DNA from: Rothia gullae
GTDB taxonomy: Bacteria; Actinomycetota; Actinomycetes; Actinomycetales; Micrococcaceae
Length of the DNA: 64,000 bases
NCBI RefSeq assembly: GCF_024294905.1
Contig: NZ_JANCOC010000011.1
Span: 4,355 to 68,354, forward strand
Reading direction: 5' to 3'
Part shown: piece after piece, positions 1 to 9,161 of the stretch
How the letters are laid out: the number at the start of each line of letters is the position of its first letter
How positions within the stretch are numbered: the stretch's first letter is position 1
Position numbers and translations under genes: made by a program
Notes under the pieces: generated by a model
The model's input: only the letters and a program-made list of their open reading frames with translations
What the model was told of the DNA's origin: nothing
Databases searched by the model: none

Positions 1-140
1 CCTTAATAAAAAAAAAATAAAAAAAAATTATCTTCATAAAAATTTTTTTAAAAAAAAAAAAAAAAAACCCATTAAAAAACACAAAAAACCCCCCCCCCCC
101 CCACCCCCCCCCCCCCCCCCCCCCGGGCCCCCCCGCCTCT
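1..140. other. Low-complexity A-rich then C-homopolymer stretch
   Basis: About 70 bases of almost pure A/T are followed by a run of roughly 40 C interrupted by a single A, then a G/C tract. Nothing coding is visible. In a genome of balanced high GC this looks like a contig end or a sequencing or assembly artefact rather than biology, although a natural homopolymer cannot be excluded from one read of the sequence. Confidence 0.6.
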
Positions 141-177
141 CTATAAGCTCTAACGTCTAAGTCATAACGCCTAAACT

Positions 178-492
178 CTAGCGCCAACGAGTCATCATCA
201 GCATGCTCACCATCATGGCGCCCACACCAACACTCACATTCCACATACCCAAATCAGGAATCGGGAACAGGCCCTGCGTAATGTAGAAAACAATAATCCA
301 CAGAATGCCCACCGCCAACAGCGAGAACATAATCACGCGGTACCACAACGGAGTCTGCTCCTTCAGCTGCGTGCCGCTCTCCATCTCACGAGCAATCTCA
401 CGCAGACGCAGCTCGCTCGCATCCTCCACCTCAGACTTAGCAGACTTCTGAGACTTCTTCTTGGACGATACCTTAGCCGAGTTGGTCGACAT
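178..492 (-). CDS. crgA: Cell division protein CrgA
   Basis: A 104-residue membrane protein. Residues 1-45 are polar and Lys-rich, followed by two membrane spans at about 51-71 and 82-100 and the family's terminal Thr-Arg-Trp-Arg. The TPLWYR start of span 1 and the PIPDLG loop between the spans match the CrgA family. In actinobacteria CrgA is a septal protein that binds FtsZ, FtsQ, FtsI and related factors and helps recruit peptidoglycan synthases. Its place beside the sortase, pabA and pknB genes is the usual actinobacterial neighbourhood. The start is an ATG preceded by a GAGGAAG ribosome-binding site. It is transcribed away from the sortase, so 493-651 is a divergent promoter region. Confidence 0.93.
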   Translation of the reverse strand: MSTNSAKVSSKKKSQKSAKSEVEDASELRLREIAREMESGTQLKEQTPLWYRVIMFSLLAVGILWIIVFYITQGLFPIPDLGMWNVSVGVGAMMVSMLMMTRWR

Positions 493-651
493 ACTTCCTC
501 CGCTTATTGTTGTATGGGTAACCTAAAAATATATGTTCACACCTATCTTTGCAGACTTACGGGATGATTTCACCTTCTCCGTGCGTTGAAAGATAAGGAA
601 CGCCACCCGGCACCCAAGAACATACACAACCCAAAGGACAAAGGAGAACGC

Positions 652-1401
652 ATGAGCCAAGGAACGGCACCCACCGCAGAACGCCGCCCCCGCACTGTGT
701 TGCACTGGATCATCCAGATTACAGGCGAACTCCTTATCACCGTCGGCCTCCTTCTACTGCTCTTCGTCGCATGGCAGCTCTGGTGGACCAACATCGACGC
801 CGACCGCACCCAATCCCAAGCCGTCAGTACCCTGGTCCAGGAATTCAACTCCACCCCCGCCGAGCCCCTCCCCAACTGGGATCCCAATACCCCTCCCGCC
901 GGTCTGAGCGAACCCGGCCACGGTGAAGTCTTCGGCATCGTCTACATCCCCAAGTTCGGATCCGACTACCAGCGCCCCGCCACCCAGGGCACCAGCTCCG
1001 ACGTACTCGACTCCCTCGGACTCGGCCACTACGAAGGAAGTGCCATGCCCGGACAGGTCGGCAACTTCTCCCTCGCAGGCCACCGCCAAACCCGCGGTAA
1101 AGTCCTCAACGACATTGACCTGCTCACCGAAGGCGACCACATCTACGTGCGCACCAAAGACGGCTACTACACCTACACCGTCTACAGCCACGAAATCGTG
1201 CAGCCCGACCAGGTAGAAGTCATCGAACCCGTCCCCGGACAGCCCGGCGTAGCACCCACCGAGCGCCTCCTAACGCTCACCACCTGCCACCCGCGCTACG
1301 GCGACACCGAACGATACATTGTCCACGCCCGCCTCGAATCCTGGCGGCCCGCCGCAGCCGGAGCGCCCGCAGAAATTGCCGCCTCCGTAGCAGGATCCTA
1401 A
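652..1401 (+). CDS. srtE: Class E sortase
   Basis: A 249-residue transpeptidase. Residues 1-14 are cytoplasmic, one membrane anchor lies at about 18-42, and the extracellular sortase barrel follows from about 90. Catalytic residues are visible: His144 (AGHR), Cys212 in the TLTTC signature and Arg221. Class E sortases of actinobacteria cleave LAxTG-type signals and attach surface proteins to peptidoglycan. A longer frame opens 22 codons upstream, but the ATG at 652 has a clean AAGGAG six bases before it and gives a normal cytoplasmic tail. It is followed 19 bases later by a tiny membrane protein and then pabA, probably one transcript. The surface protein at 42.8 kb ends in LARTG and is a plausible substrate. 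Confidence 0.93.
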   Translation: MSQGTAPTAERRPRTVLHWIIQITGELLITVGLLLLLFVAWQLWWTNIDADRTQSQAVSTLVQEFNSTPAEPLPNWDPNTPPAGLSEPGHGEVFGIVYIPKFGSDYQRPATQGTSSDVLDSLGLGHYEGSAMPGQVGNFSLAGHRQTRGKVLNDIDLLTEGDHIYVRTKDGYYTYTVYSHEIVQPDQVEVIEPVPGQPGVAPTERLLTLTTCHPRYGDTERYIVHARLESWRPAAAGAPAEIAASVAGS

Positions 1402-1420
1402 ATCAGAGAGGAAAAGCAAG

Positions 1421-1582
1421 ATGTACGCATGGATTTTCCGCCACCTCCCCGGCCCCCTGTGGGTTCGCATCATCATCGCCATCGTGCTGATACTCGCCGT
1501 AGTCTACCTGCTTATGGAATTCGTCTTCCCCCACTTCGCAGAGTACGGCCCCTTCAACCTGAACGTCACCATCAACCATTAG
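1421..1582 (+). CDS. Small membrane protein between sortase and pabA
   Basis: A 53-residue ORF starting at ATG with AGAGAGG upstream and ending 15 bases before pabA. It has a single hydrophobic span (about residues 13-34) rich in Ile, Val and Leu, then a short extracellular Phe/Asn-rich tail. Its codons end mostly in C, as in the neighbours. Short one-span proteins at this position are known in related actinobacteria but have no assigned function. Cotranscription with the sortase is inferred from spacing. Confidence 0.7.
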   Translation: MYAWIFRHLPGPLWVRIIIAIVLILAVVYLLMEFVFPHFAEYGPFNLNVTINH

Positions 1583-1597
1583 CGCTAAGGACGTGCC

Positions 1598-2230
1598 ATG
1601 ACCCGCATCCTTGTCATTGACAACTACGACAGCTTCGTCTTCACCCTCGTCGGATACATCCAGCAGCTCGGCGCTGAAACCACCGTCATCCGTAACGACG
1701 AATACGAACTCGACGCCGTCATCAAGCTCGCCGAAGAACACGACGGCGTGCTCGTCTCCCCGGGCCCCGGCGCCCCCGCAGAAGCAGGCGTCATCATTGA
1801 CACCATCCGCTGGGCAGCCGAAGCGAAGAAGCCGCTATTGGGCGTATGTCTCGGCCACCAGGCCATCGCAGAAGCATTCGGCGGAACCGTCACCCACGCC
1901 CCCGAACTCATGCACGGCAAGACCTCCCGCCTCGTGCATGAGAACGTCTCCGTGTTCAATGACGTGCCCAACCCCTTCACCGCGACCCGTTACCATTCCC
2001 TGGCAGTCGTACCCGAAACCATGCCCGAGGTCCTGGAAACCACCTCCACCACCGACAACGGCATCATCATGGGTCTGCGCCACCGCGAAGCCCCCATGCA
2101 CGGAGTGCAGTTCCACCCCGAATCGGTCTTGACCGAAAGCGGATACCTCATGCTAGGCAACTGGCTCGAAGAAACCGGCCTGCAGGGAGCCGCAGAGTGC
2201 GCTAAGAGCCTCTCACCCCTCATGGCTTAG
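1598..2230 (+). CDS. pabA: Aminodeoxychorismate/anthranilate synthase glutaminase subunit
   Basis: A 210-residue class I glutamine amidotransferase. It releases ammonia from glutamine and passes it to the chorismate-binding partner that makes aminodeoxychorismate (folate) or anthranilate (tryptophan). The full triad is visible: Cys84 in GVCLGHQ, His173 and Glu175 in QFHPES. The oxyanion motif SPGPGAP lies at 54-60 and the N-terminus is the typical ILVIDNYDSF. Neither trpE nor pabB is adjacent, so the two uses cannot be separated here. In actinobacteria the copy next to crgA and pknB is usually annotated pabA/trpG. It is the last gene of the sortase transcript and ends before a strong terminator. 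Confidence 0.93.
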   Translation: MTRILVIDNYDSFVFTLVGYIQQLGAETTVIRNDEYELDAVIKLAEEHDGVLVSPGPGAPAEAGVIIDTIRWAAEAKKPLLGVCLGHQAIAEAFGGTVTHAPELMHGKTSRLVHENVSVFNDVPNPFTATRYHSLAVVPETMPEVLETTSTTDNGIIMGLRHREAPMHGVQFHPESVLTESGYLMLGNWLEETGLQGAAECAKSLSPLMA

Positions 2231-2261
2231 TAATTTTAGCCTTAGACGCCCTCAATGGCTT

Positions 2262-2317
2262 ATATCGCCTTCAGAAGCCCCGTAGCAGACACGCTACAGG
2301 GAAACTGGAGGCGATAT
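2262..2317. repeat. Branched inverted repeat after pabA
   Basis: Outer arms ATATCGCC and GGCGATAT enclose a TTCAG/CTGGA extension and an inner GTAGC/GCTAC hairpin. No T-run follows, so it is not a textbook terminator. It may stabilise the 3' end of the pabA message. Confidence 0.45.
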
Positions 2318-2357
2318 CTCTACCCCCCCACACTTCCTAACCCAAACCCAGGTACAC

Positions 2358-2406
2358 AAAAAGGGGCGGCACCCCACACCCAACGGTGTGGAGCGCCGCC
2401 CCTTTT
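2358..2406. terminator. Bidirectional terminator between pabA and pknB
   Basis: A long GC-rich stem (AAAAGGGGCGGC paired with GCCGCCCCTTTT, plus an inner CCACACC/GGTGTGG arm) with A/T runs on both sides. It serves the converging pabA and pknB transcripts. Confidence 0.85.
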
Positions 2407-2424
2407 GATAGCCGCTAGAACCCC

Positions 2425-4470
2425 TTAGCGGGCATTAGAGTTTGCTTTGTTCGCATTGGTATTCGCGTCAGTACCTTGAATCGTACGGGTACCCGCAGTA
2501 GCGGACGCAGCCGGTGCCGGAGTAGCCGTAGCGGTAGAACGCTGCTTGTTAGTGGTCGCACCAGAATTCTGATTGCCAGTCGTTGCCGCAGTAGTCGGAG
2601 CGGTCGTCTGAGTCGGAGTAGCAGCCACACGGATCGTCACCGTGCTGTTTTGAGCCACCAGAGTACCCGCCGCAGAGCTCTGCGAAAGCACAGTGCCCGC
2701 AGGACGCTCGTTAGTCTGAACAGTCTCAATGTTAGTGTTCAGCAGAACATCCTGAGCGGTCAGAGCAGCAATCGCCTGATCCTTGGTCAGACCCACTAGC
2801 GAGGGGACCTTCACCTTACCGGAAGACAGGACAATGTTCACGGTGCTACCAGCCTCAACGGTCTGAACACCCTTATCATCGGTCGAGCCCTTCTCCGGGG
2901 AAAGCTCCACAACCATACCCGCAGGAACGGAAGCGCTCTCCACAGTGGAGACACGACCATCCACCAGACCTAAGTCCTTCAGAGTGTTACGGACATACGC
3001 CTCACTCTGACCTTGCAGGTTACCGGGCAGCTTGACCTTCTCCGGACCGTTCGAAACAGTCACAATAACGGTCGAGCCCTTATCAACCGTAGAACCGACA
3101 CTCGGTTCAACGTTGATAACGTCGCCCTTTTTGATGTTGTCTGAGTAGCCCTGACGGTACTCCACCACGAAGCCTCGGTTACGCAGCTGGTTATCGGCAT
3201 CATCGCGGGAAGTATTCACCACAGCCGGAACTTGAACCTGCGGAACCTCATTGAGCTTGTTTTGATAGTACAGAACCGAGCCGACACTGAAAACCAGCAG
3301 AGCAGCAATCAAAGTGCCCACGAGGAAGCGAACCCACGCATGCTTACGCGGTGAAGACTCATCGTACTCCGCGTACTCCTCATCCTCGTACAGTTCCTCA
3401 TCGTCTTCGTACTCGAAGAAGCCGTTGAGGCCACCGTCCTCCACCGAAGCCTCAGTAATCGAGGTGGTGTACGAAGCGTAATCCCCATCTAAAGAGGCGG
3501 TAGCTACCTCAGGTATGAAAGCAGTAGTCATCGCTGCATCCTGCACCACGGTCTCTTCACCCGGGCGAACAACCGACACCATAGCCTGAGCGAACTCAGC
3601 AGCACTCTGGTAACGCTCATCCGGGTTCTTCGCCAGGCCCTTCAAAATGACCTCATCTAGACCAGCCGGAGCCTCAAGCGGGGTGAACTTGCTTGGAGGT
3701 TCAGGGGTATCCGAAAGATGCTTAGCCGCCAAATCAACATTCGACTCAGCATCGAACGGAGAACGACCAGCAATTATCTCGTAGATAACACAAGCAGCAG
3801 AGTACAGATCACTACGGGCGTCAACATCCTTGCCGCTCACCTGCTCCGGGGACATGTAGCGTGCGCTACCCATCACCACATTAGCCTTGGTCAGTGCCTC
3901 GCCAGCTTCCTCAATGGCACGGGAAATACCGAAATCCATGACCTTAACCTGGCCGGGCTGACCCTTAGCGATGTCCTCGCTGGTACGCTCCAGCACCATA
4001 ATATTTGCCGGCTTAATATCGCGGTGAATGATGCCCATGGAGTGGCTGTACTGCAAAGCGCCCAGAAGCTGCTTGGAATAACCCAAAGCATCACGAACCG
4101 GCAGGTGGCCGCCACGAGACAGGATAGAACGCAGAGTATGACCCTCCACGTACTCCATCACGATATAAGGAATCGCGGCGCTATCTTCCGAAGAAGACTC
4201 TTCACCATCGTTCTGCGAGGGGTTATACGAACCGGTGTCGTATACCGCAACAATCGCAGGATTGTTCAGAGACGCGACAGCCTCCGCCTCACGCTTAAAG
4301 CGTGCGCGGAACGTATCGTCCTGGGCCTGCTCCGGGCGCAGAATCTTAAGCGCAACCTTGCGGCCGAGGCGAGTATCCTCAGCAGCATAAACGGTTGCCA
4401 TTGCACCGGTACCGATTACCTCAAGTACCTTGTAACGGTTATCAACCGTGTCGGGAACCGACAGGTCCAT
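2425..4470 (-). CDS. pknB: PASTA-domain Ser/Thr protein kinase PknB
   Basis: A 681-residue membrane kinase. The kinase domain spans about 12-300, with Gly-rich loop GTGAMATV, Lys42, HRD at 149-151, DFG at 179-181 and SPE at 207-209. An acidic juxtamembrane segment (about 350-372) precedes one membrane span (380-401). Outside are three PASTA repeats (about 410-476, 477-550 and 551-620), then a Thr/Ala/Gln-rich tail. PASTA kinases sense muropeptides or lipid II and phosphorylate division and wall-synthesis proteins and FHA adaptors. It is the last gene of the fhaA-fhaB-pstP-rodA-pbpA-pknA-pknB operon, 47 bases after pknA. The ATG start has an AGGAGAAC site upstream. Confidence 0.96.
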   Translation of the reverse strand: MDLSVPDTVDNRYKVLEVIGTGAMATVYAAEDTRLGRKVALKILRPEQAQDDTFRARFKREAEAVASLNNPAIVAVYDTGSYNPSQNDGEESSSEDSAAIPYIVMEYVEGHTLRSILSRGGHLPVRDALGYSKQLLGALQYSHSMGIIHRDIKPANIMVLERTSEDIAKGQPGQVKVMDFGISRAIEEAGEALTKANVVMGSARYMSPEQVSGKDVDARSDLYSAACVIYEIIAGRSPFDAESNVDLAAKHLSDTPEPPSKFTPLEAPAGLDEVILKGLAKNPDERYQSAAEFAQAMVSVVRPGEETVVQDAAMTTAFIPEVATASLDGDYASYTTSITEASVEDGGLNGFFEYEDDEELYEDEEYAEYDESSPRKHAWVRFLVGTLIAALLVFSVGSVLYYQNKLNEVPQVQVPAVVNTSRDDADNQLRNRGFVVEYRQGYSDNIKKGDVINVEPSVGSTVDKGSTVIVTVSNGPEKVKLPGNLQGQSEAYVRNTLKDLGLVDGRVSTVESASVPAGMVVELSPEKGSTDDKGVQTVEAGSTVNIVLSSGKVKVPSLVGLTKDQAIAALTAQDVLLNTNIETVQTNERPAGTVLSQSSAAGTLVAQNSTVTIRVAATPTQTTAPTTAATTGNQNSGATTNKQRSTATATPAPAASATAGTRTIQGTDANTNANKANSNAR

Positions 4471-4517
4471 AAGTTCTCCTGGATTACTAAGACTAAAACT
4501 AAATCAAAATGTAGGGG

Positions 4518-6266
4518 CTAACGCGCCGAGACGGAAGCAGAAGCCGACGCAGACCGTGAAGCGGAAGCGCTTGCACTAGATCCCCTACCCGAACTGGAAG
4601 AGGCCACATACATGTCTACATTACTACCAACCGTAACCTTGGTGCCAGATGAGGGGGTAGTACGAAGCACCGTACCGGGGGCCGCAGTGTCCGAATCCTC
4701 ATAATGCAGAGAAACATTCACACCCAAAGCGGCAACAGCCTTCGACGCCTCATCAACGTTCTTACCCTCAAGGTTCGACGGCAAAGTCACCGACTTCGGA
4801 CCGGTCGAATAGCGAACAGTCACGCTATTACCCTGCTCCAAAATACCCGTCGGAGAAACCGAAATCACCGTGTTCTCCGGCTGAGTAGACTCAACACCCT
4901 CAGTCTTGGGGGACAGGCCAAGGTTCTTCAGCTCGTTCACCGCATCCTGCAACTCACGGCCCTCGTAGTTGATTGAATTGACGGTCACCTTCTGCTTCGT
5001 AGTACGAGCAGAAGCAGAGTCAGTCGGCTCCACCGTAGAAACAGTACCCGTATTCGTCGGAGCAGCAGAAGCCGAAGTGCTCGGAACCGGATCAGCTGAA
5101 CCTCTATTATTAGAGGAAAGAACCGCCCAAATACCGCCAGTAATCAGCACAACCGCCAACAGCAGCGCAACCCACATCCACACGTTCGATCCACGCTTAG
5201 CCGGAGGGGCAACAGCAGCCTTCACACGGCCCGAAGCCGGACGCATGGTCTGCTCACTCGTACGAGGAATAGGAGCCGTCGTCGGCTCCGGCGAAAAACG
5301 ACCACCAGAACCAAAACGCGGAGTAGCAGAAGCTCTAATCGGCTCCGCCGCCACATCCATCGCAGTCATAGCGACAGTAGCGTCGTCAGTATTCTCCTCA
5401 GCCAAGAACTGCGCCAGCGGAGGAACAGCCTTCACCGCTGCCTTCAGATCGCGGCGACGAATCGCATCCACCGCAGACGCCAGAGCGGTCGCATCCTTAG
5501 GACGCTGAGCCGGATCCTTAGCCAACAAACACATAATCAGCGCGCGAGCAACAGCCGGAATGGTCTCCGGAAGCGGCGGCGGCGGATCATTCACCTGAGC
5601 CAAAGCAATCGCAATCTGCGACTCACCCGTAAACGGACGACGACCCACCAGACACTCATAACCAATAATGCCCAAAGAGTACATATCCGAAGACGCGGTA
5701 GCCGCCTGACCGGTTGCCTGCTCCGGAGCCAAATACTGGGCAGTGCCCATCACCTGGCCGGTAGCCGTCAACGGCACCTGATTAGCCAGACGAGCAATAC
5801 CGAAATCAGTCACCTTCACGCGATCGTCCGGGGTGATGATAAGGTTACCCGGCTTCACGTCACGATGCACCAGACCCTGCGAATGAGCCGCAGCCAACGC
5901 GCGAGCAGTCTGAGCAATGAAGTTCAGAATACGGTCCGGCGGCAAGGTAGTCTCGTGCTCAATGATGCTCGAGAGCGGATTACCTGGCACCAGCTCCATC
6001 ACCAGGTACGCGGAGTTGTCCTCCTCGCCGTAGTCGAAAACATTCGCCACGCCGGGGTGGTTCAACAGCGCCGTATTGCGGGCCTCAGCCCGGAAACGCT
6101 CCAAGAACCCCGGGTCACCGGTGTACTCCTCCTTGAGGATCTTGACCGCAACGATGCGACCAAGCACCTTGTCACGGGCCTTCCACACCTCACCCATACC
6201 GCCAATCGCGATACGTTCGGTCAGGGTGTAGCGCCCGCCCAAAGTGATATCAGCCGTAGGCCTCAC
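4518..6266 (-). CDS. pknA: Ser/Thr protein kinase PknA, with PASTA-like repeats
   Basis: A 582-residue membrane kinase. The kinase domain covers about 12-270: IGGMGEV loop, Lys42, HRD at 134-136, DFG at 154-156 and APE at 180-182. A long Pro/Ala-rich linker leads to a membrane span (361-384). After a Ser/Thr/Ala-rich stretch come two PASTA-like units (about 428-490 and 491-555) and a low-complexity Ser/Ala tail. The ATG overlaps the pbpA stop by four bases, indicating translational coupling. The kinase acts in growth and cell-shape control with PknB. Mycobacterium tuberculosis PknA lacks PASTA repeats, so the extracellular sensor differs here. Naming follows position and not biochemical proof. 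Confidence 0.92.
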   Translation of the reverse strand: MRPTADITLGGRYTLTERIAIGGMGEVWKARDKVLGRIVAVKILKEEYTGDPGFLERFRAEARNTALLNHPGVANVFDYGEEDNSAYLVMELVPGNPLSSIIEHETTLPPDRILNFIAQTARALAAAHSQGLVHRDVKPGNLIITPDDRVKVTDFGIARLANQVPLTATGQVMGTAQYLAPEQATGQAATASSDMYSLGIIGYECLVGRRPFTGESQIAIALAQVNDPPPPLPETIPAVARALIMCLLAKDPAQRPKDATALASAVDAIRRRDLKAAVKAVPPLAQFLAEENTDDATVAMTAMDVAAEPIRASATPRFGSGGRFSPEPTTAPIPRTSEQTMRPASGRVKAAVAPPAKRGSNVWMWVALLLAVVLITGGIWAVLSSNNRGSADPVPSTSASAAPTNTGTVSTVEPTDSASARTTKQKVTVNSINYEGRELQDAVNELKNLGLSPKTEGVESTQPENTVISVSPTGILEQGNSVTVRYSTGPKSVTLPSNLEGKNVDEASKAVAALGVNVSLHYEDSDTAAPGTVLRTTPSSGTKVTVGSNVDMYVASSSSGRGSSASASASRSASASASVSAR

Positions 6267-7702
6267 TTGTTCAACACCGCCTCAAAGAGTTGCTTACTAG
6301 TACTGGTTGCCAACTGGGCACCGGTTGCCGCGTCAATATCCTCATAAACCACAGCAATCGCAATCTGAGGATCATCAGCCGGAGCAAAACCGGTAAACCA
6401 AGAATTATTCAAACCTGCCGTCGTCTCCGCGGTACCGGTCTTACCCGCCACCTTCACACCGGGGACACCAGCATTGCGTGCAATACCATTATCAACCGAA
6501 TTGACCATCCACCGCTTGACCTGGTTAGCAATTTCAGGACTAGTGGACGTACGCAGCTTCTCAGGAGAGAACTCCTGCAAAGTGCTCAGGTTGCTGGTCT
6601 TCACCGAACGAATCAGATTCGGCTTCATCTGCACACCGCCATTCGCAATCGCCGCAGAAGTCATCGCCACTTGCAGCGGAGTAGTCTTCACGTCATACTG
6701 ACCAATCGCCGACTGAGCCAACTGGCTCTGCGTCAGATTTGACGGGAAAGAAGACTTAGAAACCGTCAACGGAATCTTCAAATCCTGGCCGTAACCAAAA
6801 TTCTCTGCAGTTTTCGCGATACGCTCCTGACCCAAATCCATCGCAATCTGCGCAAAAGGCGTATTACAGGACTGAGCCAAAGCCCACTCAATCGTCGCCT
6901 GAGTGCGGGTTCCACACTGACCGCCTGTATAGTTCGGCAGGCTAATGTTCGTGCCCGGCAACGGCAACTGTGCGGGGTTCGCAATCACCGAAGATGCGTT
7001 GTACTTGCCGGACTCCAGCGCCGCCACCGCATCAATAATCTTGAACGTCGAACCCGGCGAATAAGTATTACCGGCAATCGCACGGTTGAACAGGGGGCTG
7101 TCCTCATCAGAAGTCAGTGCCTGATAATTCGCCAAAACCGAAGAGCTCGTATGAGCCGACAGAAGATTCGGATCATACGACGGCGAAGAAGCCATCGCCA
7201 GAATCTCACCGGTCTTCGGGTTCATCGCCACCACAGCGCCCTTACGGCCCTGCAGAGCGCTATACGCAATATCCTGAAGCTTCGAATTAATCGTCAGCTC
7301 CACGCTAGCGCCCTGAGCGGAAGAACCAGTGAAAAGCTGCGCCACACGATCGTAGAACTGGCTATCACTCGTGCCGGCAAGCTCCTTATCCATAGCAGCT
7401 TCCAAACCAGTTGCGCCATAAATCGTGGAGAAGTAACCCGTCAGAGCCGCGTACTTGAGCGGGTGGTTATACACACGCTGGTAGTTGTACTCATCATCAG
7501 ACTTCACCGACGAAGCGATCTCCGTACCATCAACCACGATTGAGCCACGTGCCGAACCGTAATTATCGTAGAGAGCTCGGGAATTCCACTGATTATTCAT
7601 CAGAGTCTTCGAATCGAAGAACTGAATATAGCTGAGGGTGCCCATCAGCAGGACAAACACGCACGCGGCAGACATCCACATGCGGCGAATAGCCCTATCC
7701 AT
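6263..7702 (-). CDS. pbpA: Penicillin-binding protein PbpA (class B transpeptidase)
   Basis: A 479-residue peptidoglycan transpeptidase. A short cytoplasmic tail and one membrane span (about 9-27) are followed by a small dimerisation domain and the transpeptidase domain. All three active-site motifs are present: Ser218-x-x-Lys221 (STFK), Ser278-Cys-Asn280 and Lys421-Thr-Gly423. The open frame extends 65 codons further upstream into rodA, but the ATG at 7702 has GGAGGTGAGAAG just before it and gives the normal PbpA N-terminus. It overlaps the rodA stop by 8 bases. It crosslinks peptidoglycan with RodA and is a likely target of the co-encoded kinases. Confidence 0.94.
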   Translation of the reverse strand: MDRAIRRMWMSAACVFVLLMGTLSYIQFFDSKTLMNNQWNSRALYDNYGSARGSIVVDGTEIASSVKSDDEYNYQRVYNHPLKYAALTGYFSTIYGATGLEAAMDKELAGTSDSQFYDRVAQLFTGSSAQGASVELTINSKLQDIAYSALQGRKGAVVAMNPKTGEILAMASSPSYDPNLLSAHTSSSVLANYQALTSDEDSPLFNRAIAGNTYSPGSTFKIIDAVAALESGKYNASSVIANPAQLPLPGTNISLPNYTGGQCGTRTQATIEWALAQSCNTPFAQIAMDLGQERIAKTAENFGYGQDLKIPLTVSKSSFPSNLTQSQLAQSAIGQYDVKTTPLQVAMTSAAIANGGVQMKPNLIRSVKTSNLSTLQEFSPEKLRTSTSPEIANQVKRWMVNSVDNGIARNAGVPGVKVAGKTGTAETTAGLNNSWFTGFAPADDPQIAIAVVYEDIDAATGAQLATSTSKQLFEAVLNK

Positions 7703-9161
7703 TCTTCTCACCTCCAGAATCCTTAGCCGTAATACGCGCCAGAACGCTAGTAGCACCCTCCGGCTCGTAGCTAGTGTCCGCATGGTCAATACCCTGCGGA
7801 GCATCATAACCAGCCACCAGGTGAGGTGCGCGGGCACTATGAGAAATAGACAACCACAGTGCCACAATAATCCAGTTAGCCACCAAAGAGGAGCCACCGG
7901 CAGACATGAAAGGAGTCGTCAGGCCAGTCAGCGGAATCAGACGAGTCACACCGCCAATCACCACGAACAGCTGCAGAACCATGACCGTAGACAGACCGGC
8001 AGCCAACAGCTTGCCGAAACCATCACGAGTACCCAACGCCGCACGGTAACCACGCGAAACCAGGAGCATGAAAATCATCAGGATGGCACCCAGACCCACC
8101 AGGCCCAGTTCCTCACCCAACGAGGAAATAATCATGTCCGAGTTAGCGTACGGAACAAGGTTTGCGCGGCCCTGGCCCCAACCGCGGCCAAAAAGACCGC
8201 CATAAGCCAGACCGAAAACGCCCTGCAGAATCTGACCCGAACCGCCAGGAGACGCCTGGTAAATCTCCGGATCAAAAGCATGCACCCACGCATAAATACG
8301 GGCGTGAACATGCGAGACATAGTGGTACGCAAAATAGCCACCCACAGCCATGCCGACACCCGCAACTACCAGCCAAGAAACTCTGCCGGTCGAAAGGTAC
8401 AGCATCGCCATGAACAGACCAAAGAACATAATTGCCGAACCAAGGTCCTTCTGGAACACCAGAACACCCAAGCTCACAATCCACGCCAAGAACACCGGCG
8501 CCAAATCACGCAGACGCGGCAGATTGATAGGACCAATACGGCGGCCAGCCACCAAAATCAGGTCACGGTGCGTCGCCAAATAGCCGGCGAAGAAGATCGC
8601 CAAAGTAATCTTCGCGACCTCACCTGGCTGGAACGTACGGTTACCGATATGAATCCAAATACGAGCACCATTGAGCTCCATACCCAGACCCGGCACCAGC
8701 GGCATGATGAGCAGAACCATCGACAGCACTAAGGAGGTGTACGTGACCTTACGTAGCACACGGTAATCCCTGAGCACAAACACGATAATCGCGCACAGCA
8801 CCATAGACATGCCGGTCCACATCAGCTGACCATCACCCACCGGAGCCGCAATCTGCGGATCCAGACGATAAATCATGGTCAAACCAATACCGTTCAGCGC
8901 CACCACCAGCGGCAGAATAAACGGATCAGCGTAACGGGCACGGAACTGCATGACCAAGTGAATCAGAAGAGCGCCAGCCCCCAGCACCACCGTGCATGGC
9001 AGCCATTGGCTCTTCGACGTATCAAAAGCATGCTCCGGATTAATCAGGTACATGCCGAAGGAGCTGATACACACCGCCAAAACCAGCAGGAAAAGCTCCG
9101 TGAAACGGCGTGCACGAGGCGCATCCGGCTCACGGTGGAACAAGAAGAACTTATTAGCCAT
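7695..9161 (-). CDS. rodA: RodA/FtsW-family peptidoglycan glycosyltransferase
   Basis: A 488-residue polytopic membrane protein of the SEDS family (about 10-12 spans). It polymerises lipid II into glycan strands together with a class B PBP. The conserved region near GRGWGQGRANLVPYANSD and the following IISSLGEELGLVG are typical of SEDS glycosyltransferases. The ATG at 9161 overlaps the pstP stop by 8 bases. A GTG four codons upstream is an alternative start. Its partner PbpA is encoded directly downstream. In this actinobacterial operon the gene is called rodA or ftsW, and elongation versus division cannot be decided from sequence alone. Confidence 0.92.
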   Translation of the reverse strand: MANKFFLFHREPDAPRARRFTELFLLVLAVCISSFGMYLINPEHAFDTSKSQWLPCTVVLGAGALLIHLVMQFRARYADPFILPLVVALNGIGLTMIYRLDPQIAAPVGDGQLMWTGMSMVLCAIIVFVLRDYRVLRKVTYTSLVLSMVLLIMPLVPGLGMELNGARIWIHIGNRTFQPGEVAKITLAIFFAGYLATHRDLILVAGRRIGPINLPRLRDLAPVFLAWIVSLGVLVFQKDLGSAIMFFGLFMAMLYLSTGRVSWLVVAGVGMAVGGYFAYHYVSHVHARIYAWVHAFDPEIYQASPGGSGQILQGVFGLAYGGLFGRGWGQGRANLVPYANSDMIISSLGEELGLVGLGAILMIFMLLVSRGYRAALGTRDGFGKLLAAGLSTVMVLQLFVVIGGVTRLIPLTGLTTPFMSAGGSSLVANWIIVALWLSISHSARAPHLVAGYDAPQGIDHADTSYEPEGATSVLARITAKDSGGEKNG

